Positions 15,680 through 25,421 are shown, counted from the first letter of the stretch. The stretch is 43,016 bases of DNA from an uncultured Sulfolobales archaeon (GCA_937921695.1 CAKZTZ010000003.1:1-43016); one strand, 5' to 3'. Notes: generated from the letters alone by a model not told the origin. Numbers and translations: made by a program.

Positions 15680-16492
15680 TTGACTAGTAGAACTTATGGT
15701 TTAGCAAGTAGGCTTGTGGGTGAGGCTGCGAAGCCTAGGCTTGTTTCAGTGAGGCCTGAAGACCCTGTAGAGCATGTTAGGAGGATTATGAGAGACTATG
15801 GTTTAAGGGTTGTAGCTGTGGCTGAGAGGGGGAAGCTTATAGGCATCATATCTAGGTCTGAGATCCTAACTGTGACAGGGACTAAGAGTGAGGCTAAAGC
15901 TAAGGATCTAGCTGTAGAGCCTAAGGTGACCCTAAGCCTGGACTATCCAATATTAAAAGCTGTCAGGGAAATGCTTAGTGTTGACGAGTGGTATGCCCCT
16001 ATAATGGAGGGGGGAGTGTTCAAGGGTTTTCTAGGGCTTGAAGATGTAATAGAGCTAGCCCTAATAGAGGAGAGAAGCTTACTAGAATCTGTGAAGCTCG
16101 AGAACGTCATGAGTAAAAACCCTATAGCTGTGAAGACCTATGATAGGGTTAACAGTATTTGGAGGCTCATGAGAGAATACAGGTACGCAGGGCTCCCAGT
16201 AGTAGACGATAGGGGCGCCCTCGCCGGCATAATAACCCAGTACGACCTCCTAAAGAAGGGGTATTCAAGGATACACTTGGAGGCCGCCCGAGGCCACGCT
16301 AAAAGCCCTAAAGTCTCCAGTGTAATGACGAGGCCCTGCACATACCTATACCCCTGGAGCACTCTCCTTGAAGCATCAGAGATAATGGTAGCGAGAAACA
16401 TAGGCAGGATACCCGTAGTAGACTCGGATAAGAACAGGCACTTGATAGGCATAGTTGACAGGGAAGATGTTGTTAAAGTATTCCTCCGCTGA
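15680..16492 (+). CDS. Tetra-CBS domain protein (1 of 3)
   Basis: A 270-residue protein made only of CBS domains: two Bateman pairs, with repeats beginning near residues 20, 82, 145 and 212 (markers VVAVAERGKLIGIISRSEIL, GLPVVDDRGALAGIITQYDL, GRIPVVDSDKN). CBS pairs bind adenine nucleotides, AdoMet or metal ions and report energy state to partners. No catalytic domain is attached. TTG start. It is the first of three such genes on the same strand; the next follows after 404 bases. Confidence 0.85.
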   Translation: MTSRTYGLASRLVGEAAKPRLVSVRPEDPVEHVRRIMRDYGLRVVAVAERGKLIGIISRSEILTVTGTKSEAKAKDLAVEPKVTLSLDYPILKAVREMLSVDEWYAPIMEGGVFKGFLGLEDVIELALIEERSLLESVKLENVMSKNPIAVKTYDRVNSIWRLMREYRYAGLPVVDDRGALAGIITQYDLLKKGYSRIHLEAARGHAKSPKVSSVMTRPCTYLYPWSTLLEASEIMVARNIGRIPVVDSDKNRHLIGIVDREDVVKVFLR

Positions 16493-16896
16493 CAGCACTT
16501 AAAGATCTCAATAGCAGGGTTAGCCCTAAACGCTAGTCGCGGGATCCGACAAGGGGTTCAGACCCATTATTGGAATACCTTCAGGCTCGCAGGCCCCCCT
16601 CACAGTAACCCTTCTTGAAGTGCCCCTCCTTATTTCTACTTGTTTTAACACTTCTCTATGGAAAATGCTCGCCCCCTAGAGAAGCGCATTTTAATGTTTT
16701 AGGGTTGAAGTTTCACCTCATAGTTTTTATTAAGGACTTCCTAGTAGAGAAGGTGAAGCCTTGAACTCCTAAAGCTATAGTGTTCTCACCAGCTAATGCC
16801 ACTGTATTAGATGCTTACATGTATATGAGGAGCGTCCTCCCCCCTCATATGGGATGCGGCAACTTTAAAAAGCTCTAGAAACCTAAAAACTATAAT
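16493..16896. other. Intergenic region, about 400 bases
   Basis: No gene seen. On the minus strand, 16590-16612 looks briefly like half a C/D-box RNA (GTGAGGG, 12 bases, CTGA), but the second half does not fit. The last 35 bases hold the promoter of the next CBS gene. Confidence 0.4.
16864..16871 (+). promoter_or_regulatory. TATA box of second CBS gene
   Basis: TTTAAAAA lies 26-33 bases before the GTG start, consistent with a leaderless transcript. Confidence 0.45.
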
Positions 16897-17907
16897 GTGC
16901 GGTGGCCTATAGTGGGGAGCAGGCAGCCTAGGCGCGTGTTTAAACCAGTTATATCTGCTAGGTCGAAAGTGCGGGAAGGGGCTATACTAGCTAGGAGCAG
17001 GCCTGAAGGGTTGAGGTGGCTTAGGTCGGATGGGACGCCTAATTGGAGTCAGAGGGTTAGGGAGCGTGTTAGAAGTGTTGAGCTAGTAGCTAGTAAGCCT
17101 GCTATCACGGTGCGTAAGTCTTCCACAGTGTTAGAGGCTGTGGAGCTTATAGCTTCTAAGAACGTTAGAGGCCTTATAGTCGCTGAGTTTAACAAGGTTG
17201 TAGGAATCCTCATGTCTATGGATATAGTAAACTATCTTGGGGGAGGCGAGTATTACAATGTTGTAGTTAGGAGGCATGAAGGTAACGTTTATAAAGCTCT
17301 CAGGGATGAGAGAGTTTCCACTATAATGAACCCCTCACCTATAGTTGTTAATGTTGACGAGGACCTTGACAGGGCTTTAGAGTTAATGATAGGTAGGGGC
17401 GCTGGCTTCATACCAGTAGTGGATGATTATGGGGAAGCTTATGGTGTGCTAACAGAGCATGATGTGGTTAGGTTGCTCGCAGAGAAGAAAGTGGGGGTTA
17501 AAGTCTCTGAAGTCATGACCTCAACAATAGTCACTGTAGGTCTTGAAGATAGTTTAGCTAAAGTTGCCGAGACTATGGTGAGGCACGGTTTTAGGAGGCT
17601 GCCTGTAACGTTTAACGATGAAGTTCAAGGTTTCGTGTCTGCTAAGGGCTACGCTTCTTTCTTCGGCTCGCACAGAGCTTTCAAACACCTCTCAGGGACT
17701 AGTATAGATGAGATTTTAATCCTCCCCGCTTCAATAATAATGGAGGATAAGTTCGCGGTAATCAGTGGGGAGGCTGATGTGGGCGAGGCTTGCAACATTA
17801 TGCTTGAGAGTGGGGTTAACTGGCTTCTAGTAGTTGGAGATGGGGAGGCTGAAGGTATAATAACGGAGAGGGATATCTTGGTGGCTCTAGCTTTAGAGCG
17901 TGGTTGA
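16897..17907 (+). CDS. Tetra-CBS domain protein (2 of 3)
   Basis: A 336-residue protein. A basic, arginine-rich N-terminal extension of about 65 residues (MRWPIVGSRQPRRVFKP...) is followed by four CBS domains beginning near residues 68, 135, 202 and 270 (markers GFIPVVDDYGEAYGVLTEHD and GEAEGIITERDILVAL). The basic tail could bind nucleic acid or a membrane surface; no known domain is seen in it. GTG start with a TATA box 26-33 bases upstream. Its stop codon nearly touches the start of the third CBS gene, so these two form an operon and may work as a heteromeric sensor. Confidence 0.85.
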   Translation: MRWPIVGSRQPRRVFKPVISARSKVREGAILARSRPEGLRWLRSDGTPNWSQRVRERVRSVELVASKPAITVRKSSTVLEAVELIASKNVRGLIVAEFNKVVGILMSMDIVNYLGGGEYYNVVVRRHEGNVYKALRDERVSTIMNPSPIVVNVDEDLDRALELMIGRGAGFIPVVDDYGEAYGVLTEHDVVRLLAEKKVGVKVSEVMTSTIVTVGLEDSLAKVAETMVRHGFRRLPVTFNDEVQGFVSAKGYASFFGSHRAFKHLSGTSIDEILILPASIIMEDKFAVISGEADVGEACNIMLESGVNWLLVVGDGEAEGIITERDILVALALERG

Positions 17908-17908
17908 A

Positions 17909-18784
17909 ATGTCAGCTAGGGTCTCAACATACATGGTCTCACCCGTTTACGTTTTAAGACCCCAAGACACTCTAAGCTACGCGAGGAACCTCATGTTGAG
18001 CAAGAACGTTAGCAGGCTAGTTGTTGTAGACGATAATGGGAGGCCTGTGGGCGTAGTTACAGTTTCCGATATAGCCGACGTCATATCTAGGAGGGATGAG
18101 AACACCCTAGACGATATACTAGTCAGGGAGGTTATGACTAGAAACCCTATAGTGATAGGAGAGAATAAAACTATAAAGAAGGCGGCATACATACTTTTAA
18201 AGAACAAGATAGGAGGGTTGCCTGTAGTAGATGAGGAGGGACGCCTAACAGGGGTAATAACGAGGACGGACATAGCAAGAGCGTTCTCAGAAAGGTATAA
18301 GGGAGTATACACTGTAGAAGACATAGCCAGGAGGGAAGTCTCCATAGCTAGGAGGAGCCACAGTATATCCTACATAGTCAAGCTCGTAAACGCCGACCCC
18401 TCAGGTAAAGTAGTTATAGTAGATGAGAATATGAAGCCTGTAGGAGTTATAGCGAAGAGGGATATAGCGCTCCTAGAACCCCTCATGATCTCGAGGAAAG
18501 GTAAAGAATCTTATAGAAAATATAAAGCTGAAACCCCTAGAGTTGAAGGGAGAACAGTGACTACAAGAGCTTACATGATACCGGTAGCTGAAGATGTAAT
18601 GACCCCCAACCCTATAACAGCTTATACGAGGGAAGATGCGGCTGAAGCAGTCTCTAGGATGGTTAGCAACTCCATAGGATGCCTTCCAGTGGTTGACGAG
18701 AATGGAGTACTTAGGGGGATTTTAACTAAGATAGAGGTTTTAGCGGCCCTAGCTTTTGGGAGGAAGCCTATGAAACACGTTTAA
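17909..18784 (+). CDS. Tetra-CBS domain protein (3 of 3)
   Basis: A 291-residue protein from the ATG at 17909, one base after the upstream stop; a GTG at 17900 would overlap by 8 bases. Four CBS domains are marked by RLVVVDDNGRPVGVVTVSD, GGLPVVDEEGRLTGVITRTD, KVVIVDENMKPVGVIAKRD and GCLPVVDENGVLRGILTKIE. The third is the most divergent and is followed by a basic linker (about residues 198-222). It is in an operon with the previous gene. It probably senses nucleotides; the partner enzyme is unknown. Confidence 0.87.
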   Translation: MSARVSTYMVSPVYVLRPQDTLSYARNLMLSKNVSRLVVVDDNGRPVGVVTVSDIADVISRRDENTLDDILVREVMTRNPIVIGENKTIKKAAYILLKNKIGGLPVVDEEGRLTGVITRTDIARAFSERYKGVYTVEDIARREVSIARRSHSISYIVKLVNADPSGKVVIVDENMKPVGVIAKRDIALLEPLMISRKGKESYRKYKAETPRVEGRTVTTRAYMIPVAEDVMTPNPITAYTREDAAEAVSRMVSNSIGCLPVVDENGVLRGILTKIEVLAALAFGRKPMKHV

Positions 18785-18823
18785 TAACCCTGTTCAACCC
18801 ATTAATTTCCCGGGATTGTTCTA

Positions 18824-19615
18824 GTGAAGTTTATAATAGTAGTCGGGCCTGCAGGGTCTGGTAAGAGTACTTTAACGGGGGAGCTAGCTTCTCATATAGA
18901 GTCTTTCGGGCCTGTAGTGGTTAGGCTCAACTTCGACCCTGCTGCGGAAACAATTCCTTACGATGTAGATGTTGATGCGAGGAGGTATGTGACAGCTCAG
19001 GAGTTTATGGCTAAGGGTCTCGGCCCTAACGGCGCTCTAATATCTGCTGTAGACTCCCTTATAAACCATGTGTTTAACATTAGGGAGCACATAGAGGATA
19101 TTAAGCCCGACTATGTAATAGTAGATACTCCAGGCCAGATGGAGCTTTTCGCCTACAGGCACGGGGGCCCCATAGTCTTAGATGCTTTAACCTATGGATA
19201 TCCTTCCCTCACAGTTTTCCTCATGGACCCCATGTTTCTAGAGAATCCTTCAAGCATAGTCTCAATACTGACTCTAGCGTCTAGCGTCGCTATTAGGCTG
19301 AGGAGGCCTCAGATAAACATTGTTAGCAAAGCAGACCTCCTAATGCCTGAGGTTATAGAAAACATTGTGGAGAGGCTGGGGGAGAAGGGGTTTCTTGAAA
19401 GTTTTATCGAGAGCGACGAGAAGATAGACCCGTTCACCAGGTCTCTCATGGCGAGCCTTGCCTCAGCGCTTTACGAGTCGGGGTTCATAGGCGAGGTTAT
19501 CCCCGTATCTGTGAACTCCCCCGAGACTCTCGACGCCCTCTATGGGAAGATACAACAGATATTTAGTGGAGGGGAGGAATACAAGTATTATGACTTTAAG
19601 ATTGAAAAGTCTTAA
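18824..19615 (+). CDS. GPN-loop GTPase
   Basis: A 263-residue GTPase: Walker A GPAGSGKS (8-15), the diagnostic Gly-Pro-Asn at 67-69 in KGLGPNGAL, G3 DTPGQ and G4 SKAD. GPN enzymes dimerise and complete each other's active site through the GPN loop; eukaryotic relatives assemble RNA polymerase II. The archaeal role is unsettled but probably also in macromolecular assembly. GTG start, 39 bases after the third CBS gene, possibly in the same transcript. Confidence 0.93.
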   Translation: MKFIIVVGPAGSGKSTLTGELASHIESFGPVVVRLNFDPAAETIPYDVDVDARRYVTAQEFMAKGLGPNGALISAVDSLINHVFNIREHIEDIKPDYVIVDTPGQMELFAYRHGGPIVLDALTYGYPSLTVFLMDPMFLENPSSIVSILTLASSVAIRLRRPQINIVSKADLLMPEVIENIVERLGEKGFLESFIESDEKIDPFTRSLMASLASALYESGFIGEVIPVSVNSPETLDALYGKIQQIFSGGEEYKYYDFKIEKS

Positions 19616-19683
19616 CATATAAACTTATAAGCTTAAAACCTAAAGTTGAAAATAGGATTATTACAAGACAAGGTGCAAGATTA

Positions 19684-20565
19684 TTGACTGAGAGGAGCAA
19701 CACTAGGGAACACGACTTGCTAACAAAGGTGGAAGACCTCAGGGAGAAGATAATCGAAGTAAAAGAAGAGAGGAGAAAACTAATAGATACTATAAGAAAA
19801 CTAAGAGAGGAGAGGAGAAAACTCGTAGAAGAAAGGAGGAAACATGTAGAAACGCTAAGAAAACTAAGAGAGGAAATCAAAACACTAAGAGAAGAACTAG
19901 CAAAAATAAGAGAAGAGAGGGATAAAGTGAGAGCGGAAGCCCTAAACAAGAGAGAAGACCTAAGAATAACAAGACAACTAGCGGAAAAAGAAGGAGAAGT
20001 AGCGAGAGTCAGCCTAAAAAGACTCCAGAGGAGGCTGGAAGAACTAGAATGGAGGCAAATGACGACAGTAATGAGGCCCGAAGAAGAAAGGAAAATTATA
20101 GAGGAAATAGCCAGGCTTGAAAGCATGATAATGAGGGTTAAAGAAGCGAGAAGACACGTCATCTCCGTCCTAGAGCTCGAAGCAGAATATAAATCCATAT
20201 TATTGAAGCTCAAAGACCTAAACGCTAAAGCCGCAGAGAAAAAGTCTGAAATAGAAAACATAAGATCCCACCTAGAAGCTGTCATCAAAAGGCTTGAAGA
20301 GCTCAACACCAAGATAGGAGCCCTCTCAAAAACAATAGACGAGAACAGCAACAGAATAGACGAGCTAACAAAGACTCTCGACAACCTCTACAACGAATAC
20401 AGAGACAACCTAGTAAAAATGAAGGAAGCAAGAGAAGCCATGAGACTAGGAGTACAACTAGAAATGCTAGAAAAGAAGAAGAGAGAAGTAAAAGAAAAAG
20501 CGGAAAAAGGCGAACCCCTAACACTAGACGAGCTAAAAATCCTATACGGAGAAATGGACGTTTAA
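19684..20565 (+). CDS. Long coiled-coil protein (COG1340-like)
   Basis: A 293-residue protein, nearly all charged coiled coil from about residue 5 to 260, very rich in Lys, Arg and Glu, with a short non-coil end (EKAEKGEPLTLDELKILYGEMD). This shape and length match the archaeal COG1340 coiled-coil family, of unknown function. The ending PLTLDEL...LYG suggests a small conserved helical cap. TTG start; TATA-like ATATAAACTTATAA at about 19618-19631 lies far enough upstream to give a short leader. Confidence 0.75.
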   Translation: MTERSNTREHDLLTKVEDLREKIIEVKEERRKLIDTIRKLREERRKLVEERRKHVETLRKLREEIKTLREELAKIREERDKVRAEALNKREDLRITRQLAEKEGEVARVSLKRLQRRLEELEWRQMTTVMRPEEERKIIEEIARLESMIMRVKEARRHVISVLELEAEYKSILLKLKDLNAKAAEKKSEIENIRSHLEAVIKRLEELNTKIGALSKTIDENSNRIDELTKTLDNLYNEYRDNLVKMKEAREAMRLGVQLEMLEKKKREVKEKAEKGEPLTLDELKILYGEMDV

Positions 20566-20866
20566 ACTCTAAGAGCCAAAAGCTCAAAACCCAAATCTGA
20601 AAACGCCACTATTAACGTCACCCTTAATTAGAGCAATATTTAAAACCGCCCCCCAGCGTTCAGTTTGTAACTTCAATAGTAGGAAGGACTCTAAGACCTG
20701 TAAACACGCCCTTATAGTAAAGCTCGTTAGCCTTAACAACGCTAATAACCTTCAATCATGGTTTGCTATGCGTGGATAATATAGGTGTGGCTCTTTCACG
20801 TTAACAGGTCTAGGAGCTCTTTGGGCGGGGCTTCACGGAAGTTGAGAGCATAACGGGGATAACACG
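20566..20866. other. Intergenic region between convergent genes
   Basis: About 300 bases. No gene, RNA or strong hairpin recognised. Confidence 0.5.
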
Positions 20867-21754
20867 CTAGGGTGATAGTTTCTTGTATAATCTGTATTCT
20901 GCTCCTGCTACTGTGAAGCCGAGGTTTAATAATTCCCTTATTATGCTTCCTTTGCTTCCATCTACGGGTATTATTATTTCTTTGACGTTTGTTTTCGCCG
21001 CTTCTCTTTTTAGGGCTTCTACTAGTGCTTTTATTGATTCGAGGGGTTTGCCGTAGGATACTGCCATGTAGTCTACTAGTATTTTCTTTCCGGGGGAGAA
21101 TTCTGCTAGGCCTCTGAGTTTCGAGCCTTCGTAGACTAGTATTGTTAGCTCGTCTTTCAACTTGTCGTAAGCCCTTCTATCTACGTATTCTGTTAGGCTG
21201 CTCCACCATGTTGTTGGGAGGACTTTGATCTTTAGCTTCCTGATGCCCCCGTTAACTGTAATGTGCCTGAACCCGTTTATAGCCGTGTTCTGCCCGTTCT
21301 CCCTCTTCAAAGCTAATATGAGTACAACTCCTTTCACCAAGTAGCCGTTCTTTATGTAGAATTGGAGGGCTCCGTGGTTGTTTCTTTTCACACTTAAGCC
21401 TATCTCCTCCACGCCTTTAGACTTCAAGGTTTCCTCTAGGGCTTGCAATAGTTTGCTCCCCACACCTAAACCCCTATACTGGGGGTCTACTGCTAGATAG
21501 TCTATGTAGGCTTTGTTTCTAGCCTTGTAAGCTATTATGAAACCCGCTACTCTGTTTTGAATCTCAGCTACTAAGATTTTCACTCTCCTAGATCTAAGCC
21601 CTATTATGCTTGAAAACCACCCTTTACTTTCCCTGTCTACTCCAGCTAGGCTCTTCAAATGTATATCATATATGGCTTGGGAGTCCCTAATGCGGGCTTT
21701 CCTAATAAATATACTTGAACTACTATCGCTAGAGTCCTCCCCCTCACTATCCAT
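20867..21754 (-). CDS. GNAT acetyltransferase with second degenerate GNAT-like half
   Basis: A 295-residue protein. The N-terminal half (about 13-160) is a GNAT domain with acetyl-CoA motif DPQYRGLGVGSKLLQAL and the typical NHGALQFYIKNGYLVKG. The C-terminal half (about 165-290) repeats the fold more weakly (LVDYMAV, then EIIIPVDGSKGSIIRELLNLGFTVAG) without a clear Q/R-x-x-G-x-G/A loop. Two-domain archaeal GNATs of this kind may acetylate small molecules or protein N-termini; the substrate is unknown. The serine-rich N-terminus suggests that the true start could be slightly downstream. Confidence 0.8.
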   Translation of the reverse strand: MDSEGEDSSDSSSSIFIRKARIRDSQAIYDIHLKSLAGVDRESKGWFSSIIGLRSRRVKILVAEIQNRVAGFIIAYKARNKAYIDYLAVDPQYRGLGVGSKLLQALEETLKSKGVEEIGLSVKRNNHGALQFYIKNGYLVKGVVLILALKRENGQNTAINGFRHITVNGGIRKLKIKVLPTTWWSSLTEYVDRRAYDKLKDELTILVYEGSKLRGLAEFSPGKKILVDYMAVSYGKPLESIKALVEALKREAAKTNVKEIIIPVDGSKGSIIRELLNLGFTVAGAEYRLYKKLSP

Positions 21755-21877
21755 AAGATCTTAGCCTCCACCAGTAGGCTAGAGCGTAGTCTAAACCTTA
21801 TTTAGCTTAATTAAACCCCGTGAAGCCCGGGATTCACCCTGGTTTAATTTAAACTCTCATAGAAGAACACTCCAAGG

Positions 21878-22918
21878 GTGAGCGCCCACTTGAAAGCTAT
21901 AGTCTTAGAGGGAATAGGGGAAGTAGACCTCCTAGTTGAGAGGGAGGTGGAAACCCCCAAGCCCGGCCCCGGGGAGGTTCTATTGAAAGTAGCTGGTTGC
22001 GGAATATGCTATAGAGATGTGCTAGCAAGGAAAGGATTTATGAGGCCTAAAACTCCAGTGATCCCGGGCCATGAGGTTTCAGGCTATATAGTAGAGGTTG
22101 GAGAGGGCGTAAACACCCTGAAGAAAGGGGATCTAGCAGCATCACTAATATACTCTTTTGACGCTAGAGACCCCGAGTGCGGCGAAGGCAGAGAGAACAT
22201 ATGTAGGAGTACTAGGTGGCTGGGAGAAGATATGGACGGCTGCTACGCTGAATACATCAAACTACCCTACTGGATTCTAAAGAAGATAGGAGACCCTGGG
22301 GAGGCGCTCCCCGAAGCCTATAGTTTCGCCGCCTGCATAGTTGGAACAGCTGTGAGGGCTTTGAAGACCCTTGGAGGGGCTAGGAAAGGGGAGTACGCTC
22401 TAGTTACCGGAGCTTCTGGGGGCGTGGGTATCCATGCTGTTCAGGTAGCTAAGAGTCTAGGCTTGAAAGTGATAGGCGTTACTAGGAGTGAGGAGAAGGC
22501 GAGGTTTATAGAGAAGTATGGGGTAGACCACGTTATAGTGTATAAAGACAAGTTCTCCGAGGAGGCTAGGAGGCTGACTGACGGTAAAGGCCCAGATATT
22601 ATATTAGAAGTTGTGGGAGGCCCCACACTAGACCAGAGCCTAAGATCTGTAGCGAGGGGTGGGAGGATCATGGTTATAGGTAACGTAGACCCTAAACCCC
22701 AACAGGTTCTACTAGGCCTCGTAATACTCAGAGAGGTTAAAATCCAGGGAGTCCTCAACTCCACACCCAAAGAGCTGGAGGAAGCAATAGATATTCTAAG
22801 GAGGGGCGAAGTCAAACCAGTCTATAAACCCATAAGCTTAGAAGTAGGAGAAGTGAGGGAAGCCCACAAGACCCTGGAAAGAGGGGGCTCGACGGGCAGA
22901 ATAGTTATAAAACCCTAA
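21878..22918 (+). CDS. Zinc-type alcohol dehydrogenase / enoyl reductase (MDR family)
   Basis: A 346-residue medium-chain dehydrogenase. It has a GroES-like N-terminal half with CGICYRD (catalytic Cys) and PGHEVSG (His-Glu), and a Rossmann half with GASGGVG. The structural zinc lobe is reduced: only two cysteines remain in PECGEGRENIC. Archaeal relatives include acryloyl-CoA reductases and quinone-oxidoreductase-like enzymes, so the substrate is uncertain. GTG start; TTG at the first Lys-Ala is an alternative. The stop overlaps the convergent DUF59 gene by 4 bases. Confidence 0.85.
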   Translation: MSAHLKAIVLEGIGEVDLLVEREVETPKPGPGEVLLKVAGCGICYRDVLARKGFMRPKTPVIPGHEVSGYIVEVGEGVNTLKKGDLAASLIYSFDARDPECGEGRENICRSTRWLGEDMDGCYAEYIKLPYWILKKIGDPGEALPEAYSFAACIVGTAVRALKTLGGARKGEYALVTGASGGVGIHAVQVAKSLGLKVIGVTRSEEKARFIEKYGVDHVIVYKDKFSEEARRLTDGKGPDIILEVVGGPTLDQSLRSVARGGRIMVIGNVDPKPQQVLLGLVILREVKIQGVLNSTPKELEEAIDILRRGEVKPVYKPISLEVGEVREAHKTLERGGSTGRIVIKP

Positions 22919-23325
22919 TACCCCCTCTCCCTCATAATCCTAATCCACTCTTCCACAATATCATATCCGTACATAGCCTTAAACTGCTCCCTACCCTCCC
23001 TAGTTATCCTCTCAGGAGTCCATGGGGGGTCGAACGTTATCTCAATATTAACCTCCGCATCTGGAACCCTATCTCTAACAGCCTCCTCAACATAAGCGGC
23101 GAGAAGCCCGATAACAGGGCACCCTATAGCGGTCATAGTCATCAATATTGTGACTACAGGCTTACCATCTTCACCCTTAGACACGTGAATCTCATATATT
23201 AAGCCGAGGTCGTAAACGTTAACAGGGATCTCCGGGTCATAAACCTCCTTTAAAGCCTCAATAACCTCCCTCACAACCCCCTCATCACCGCTAACCTTAA
23301 CAAACCCGCTAACCTCGGAGCTCAA
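22915..23325 (-). CDS. DUF59 / MIP18 family iron-sulfur assembly-type protein
   Basis: About 136 residues from a TTG at 23325. A frame 20 codons longer exists, but its start lies in or before a TATA-like ATATTTA that precedes the TTG by roughly 20 bases. DUF59 signature: VYDPEIPVNVYDLGLIYE, then TAIGCPV (the conserved Cys) and TFDPPWTPERIT. Relatives (MIP18, SufT, PaaD) help deliver Fe-S clusters. The C-terminal part (REQFKAMYGYD) is longer than the minimal domain. Confidence 0.85.
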   Translation of the reverse strand: MSSEVSGFVKVSGDEGVVREVIEALKEVYDPEIPVNVYDLGLIYEIHVSKGEDGKPVVTILMTMTAIGCPVIGLLAAYVEEAVRDRVPDAEVNIEITFDPPWTPERITREGREQFKAMYGYDIVEEWIRIMRERGY

Positions 23326-23556
23326 AAGCCAACACCCACGTAAATATGGGGGAGCAAGCCTAAAGTATAGAAGTACGGATTCCACAACCTAGCAACGCCC
23401 TAAGTTAACCCCAGCTGTAGGTTGTAGCCCCTCGGCTGAAATGTTTGAAAGCGTTGCACGAGTGTGGAGGCCGCGAGCCTGTTAGGTGTCTCCTCTACTG
23501 TTGAGGGTTTAGCGTGATGCCTCCTCAGGGTTCATATTAAGGTTTAGTTAGGCGTG

Positions 23557-24954
23557 TTACTCGCGTTTATTCATGTTGCGCGTTGGAGTTCTGGGTTTTA
23601 TGTATTCTTTGGGGGCTTTTTCGAAGGGTTCTAGGTATTTTCTTAGAATTTTAGGTATTACTACTGTCCCGTCTGGTTCTTGGTAGTTTTCTAGTATTGC
23701 TGTTATTGTTCTTGTTGAGGCTATTGCTGTGCTGTTGAGGGTGTGAACGTACTCTCTCGTCATTCCTTTCCTCCTAATCATTCTTATGCCTAGCCTGTAT
23801 GACTGCCAGTCTGTGCAGTTGCTCGCGCTCACCATTTCCCTGTATTTGCCTTGGGCTGGCATCCAAACTTCTAGGTCGTATTTCTTGGCTGCGGGGGCTC
23901 CCAGGTCTCCTGAAGCTATGTTTACTATTCTGTAGGGTAATCCTAGCTCCTGGAACATTTCCTTAGCATTACTTATTATCTCCTCATGTATCCTCCTGCT
24001 CTCTTCGGGCTTTGAGAATACGAACTGCTCTACTTTATGGAACTGGTGGACCCTGAATATTCCTTTGAGGTCCCTGCTTCCAGCCCCGGCCTCCTTCCTG
24101 AAACAAGGGCTTATGCCTGCGAGTTTTATTGGTAGCTCATCATCATATATTTCTTCACCATAATATAAGGCTGCTAGGGAGTGTTCGGATGTAGCTATAA
24201 GATATAAGTCCTCCCCCTCAACCTTATATATAGCATCTTTGAAAGCCCCCAAATCTACAACCCCGCTCATAACCCTATACCTAAGCATGTAAGGCGGGAG
24301 CACCAGCGTGTAACCTTTAGAAGTAAGCTTGTCAATGGCATAGAGGAGTAGGGCGAAGTCAAGCCACACAAGATCATCAAATATATAGTAGAACCTAGAA
24401 CCGGCAACCTCCCCAGCCTTAACAGTATCCCCCAACCTTAAAACTTCCTCAAGCATATCCGCATGGCCCCGAGGCTTCCAATCTATAAGCTCATATTTAA
24501 CGTTAAAGCCATACCTCTCAACTTGATCCCTAAACTGCTCCAAGTAGCCAACCCAAACCTTAGGTATGCCCCAGAACTCTATGGGGACGCTAGCACTCTC
24601 ATCTCCTACAGGCACATCATCATCTACAAGGTTGGGGAGAGAATTCAAAACTTCAGCCCTCTTAGCTTCAACCTCCGCCAGCCTAGCCTCCCTCTCCTCT
24701 ATAACTTTAAGGAGACTCTTAGCCTCCTCGAGAAGGAGCCTCCTCTCCTCCCCACTAGAAGCCTTAGCAACACTCCTAGTTATCAAGTTATGCTTATGCC
24801 TAAGCTCGTTAATCTCAGTTTGAAGCCTACGCCACTCAACATCAAGACTATAAGCTAAATCCACTATACTAGGATCCATAAGCCTCCTAGCCACATGCCT
24901 CTTAAGCTCCTCAGGATTCTCCCTCAACAGAGCTAAAACACTCCAAACAGCCAA
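23557..24954 (-). CDS. serS: Seryl-tRNA synthetase
   Basis: 465 residues from a TTG at 24954, preceded by GAGGGTGG 5 bases away; the frame is open 10 codons further. It has an N-terminal antiparallel coiled-coil arm (about 30-110) that holds the tRNA long arm, then a class II core with motif 2 [20 protein letters not shown] and motif 3 near the end with [14 protein letters not shown]. This is the common, non-methanogenic type. It charges tRNA-Ser. The last residues are basic. Confidence 0.94.
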   Translation of the reverse strand: MAVWSVLALLRENPEELKRHVARRLMDPSIVDLAYSLDVEWRRLQTEINELRHKHNLITRSVAKASSGEERRLLLEEAKSLLKVIEEREARLAEVEAKRAEVLNSLPNLVDDDVPVGDESASVPIEFWGIPKVWVGYLEQFRDQVERYGFNVKYELIDWKPRGHADMLEEVLRLGDTVKAGEVAGSRFYYIFDDLVWLDFALLLYAIDKLTSKGYTLVLPPYMLRYRVMSGVVDLGAFKDAIYKVEGEDLYLIATSEHSLAALYYGEEIYDDELPIKLAGISPCFRKEAGAGSRDLKGIFRVHQFHKVEQFVFSKPEESRRIHEEIISNAKEMFQELGLPYRIVNIASGDLGAPAAKKYDLEVWMPAQGKYREMVSASNCTDWQSYRLGIRMIRRKGMTREYVHTLNSTAIASTRTITAILENYQEPDGTVVIPKILRKYLEPFEKAPKEYIKPRTPTRNMNKRE

Positions 24955-25048
24955 TAAACCACCCTCTAACACTAAAATCAACAAACCGCCTTAAATCTCT
25001 TCACCCCCCACTAAAATAAAAACACTAACAGGCAGTCCAGGGGAACGG

Positions 25049-25098
25049 TCGGACTGTGATCCACACATCACCCTCTCAGCCTGGCTAGGAAACCTCAT
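25049..25098 (-). ncRNA. Candidate C/D-box sRNA
   Basis: Read on the minus strand: C box ATGAGGT (5 of 7 to RUGAUGA), a 12-base guide TTCCTAGCCAGG, D' box CTGA, a 4-base spacer, C' box GTGATGT (6 of 7), a 12-base guide GTGGATCACAGT, and D box CCGA (one change from CTGA). The two guides of exactly 12 bases are the spacing required by archaeal C/D RNPs. GG before the C box can pair with CC after the D box. It would guide 2'-O-methylation of rRNA or tRNA; the targets were not identified. Confidence 0.45.
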
Positions 25099-25304
25099 CC
25101 CATAAAAGATTAAAGTAAAACCAGCGGGGATAAAGCTTCAATTAAACTAGAAACCTACTTAACAGCCCAAAAGATTACAACTGAAAACTCTTAGCAAGCT
25201 TGAGAGCTCTTGAAGCTAGAGTGAAAGAATCTATACAATGTTGAATAATGGCTGCCCTGGAATATTGTGATAGCACTTTAACATGATACTGCAGGATCCC
25301 CAAA

Positions 25305-25421
25305 ATGAGAGGAAGTGGTGTGAGAGCGAATTCTCTAAACTGTAGCTGTGAGAGACAGAGGAAATGTAATGGTGTTTATTTCAAGTGTGCCGAGTTTACA
25401 AGGGAGTGTTTACGTTCCTAG
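25305..25421 (+). CDS. Very small cysteine-containing reading frame
   Basis: ATG to TAG, 38 codons, with five cysteines including CSC and a run C-N-G-V-Y-F-K-C-A. No ribosome-binding sequence or promoter is evident. It could be the remnant of a zinc-binding protein or a chance frame. Confidence 0.15.
   Translation: MRGSGVRANSLNCSCERQRKCNGVYFKCAEFTRECLRS

Noticed and set aside
16590-16612. Second C/D-box RNA on the minus strand
   Set aside because: GTGAGGG, 12 bases and CTGA fit the first half, but no C' box stands at the right place before the next CTGA.
23400-23556. Possible structured RNA between the DUF59 gene and serS
   Set aside because: It contains CTGA and GTGATG words, but no box spacing or long stem holds together on either strand.
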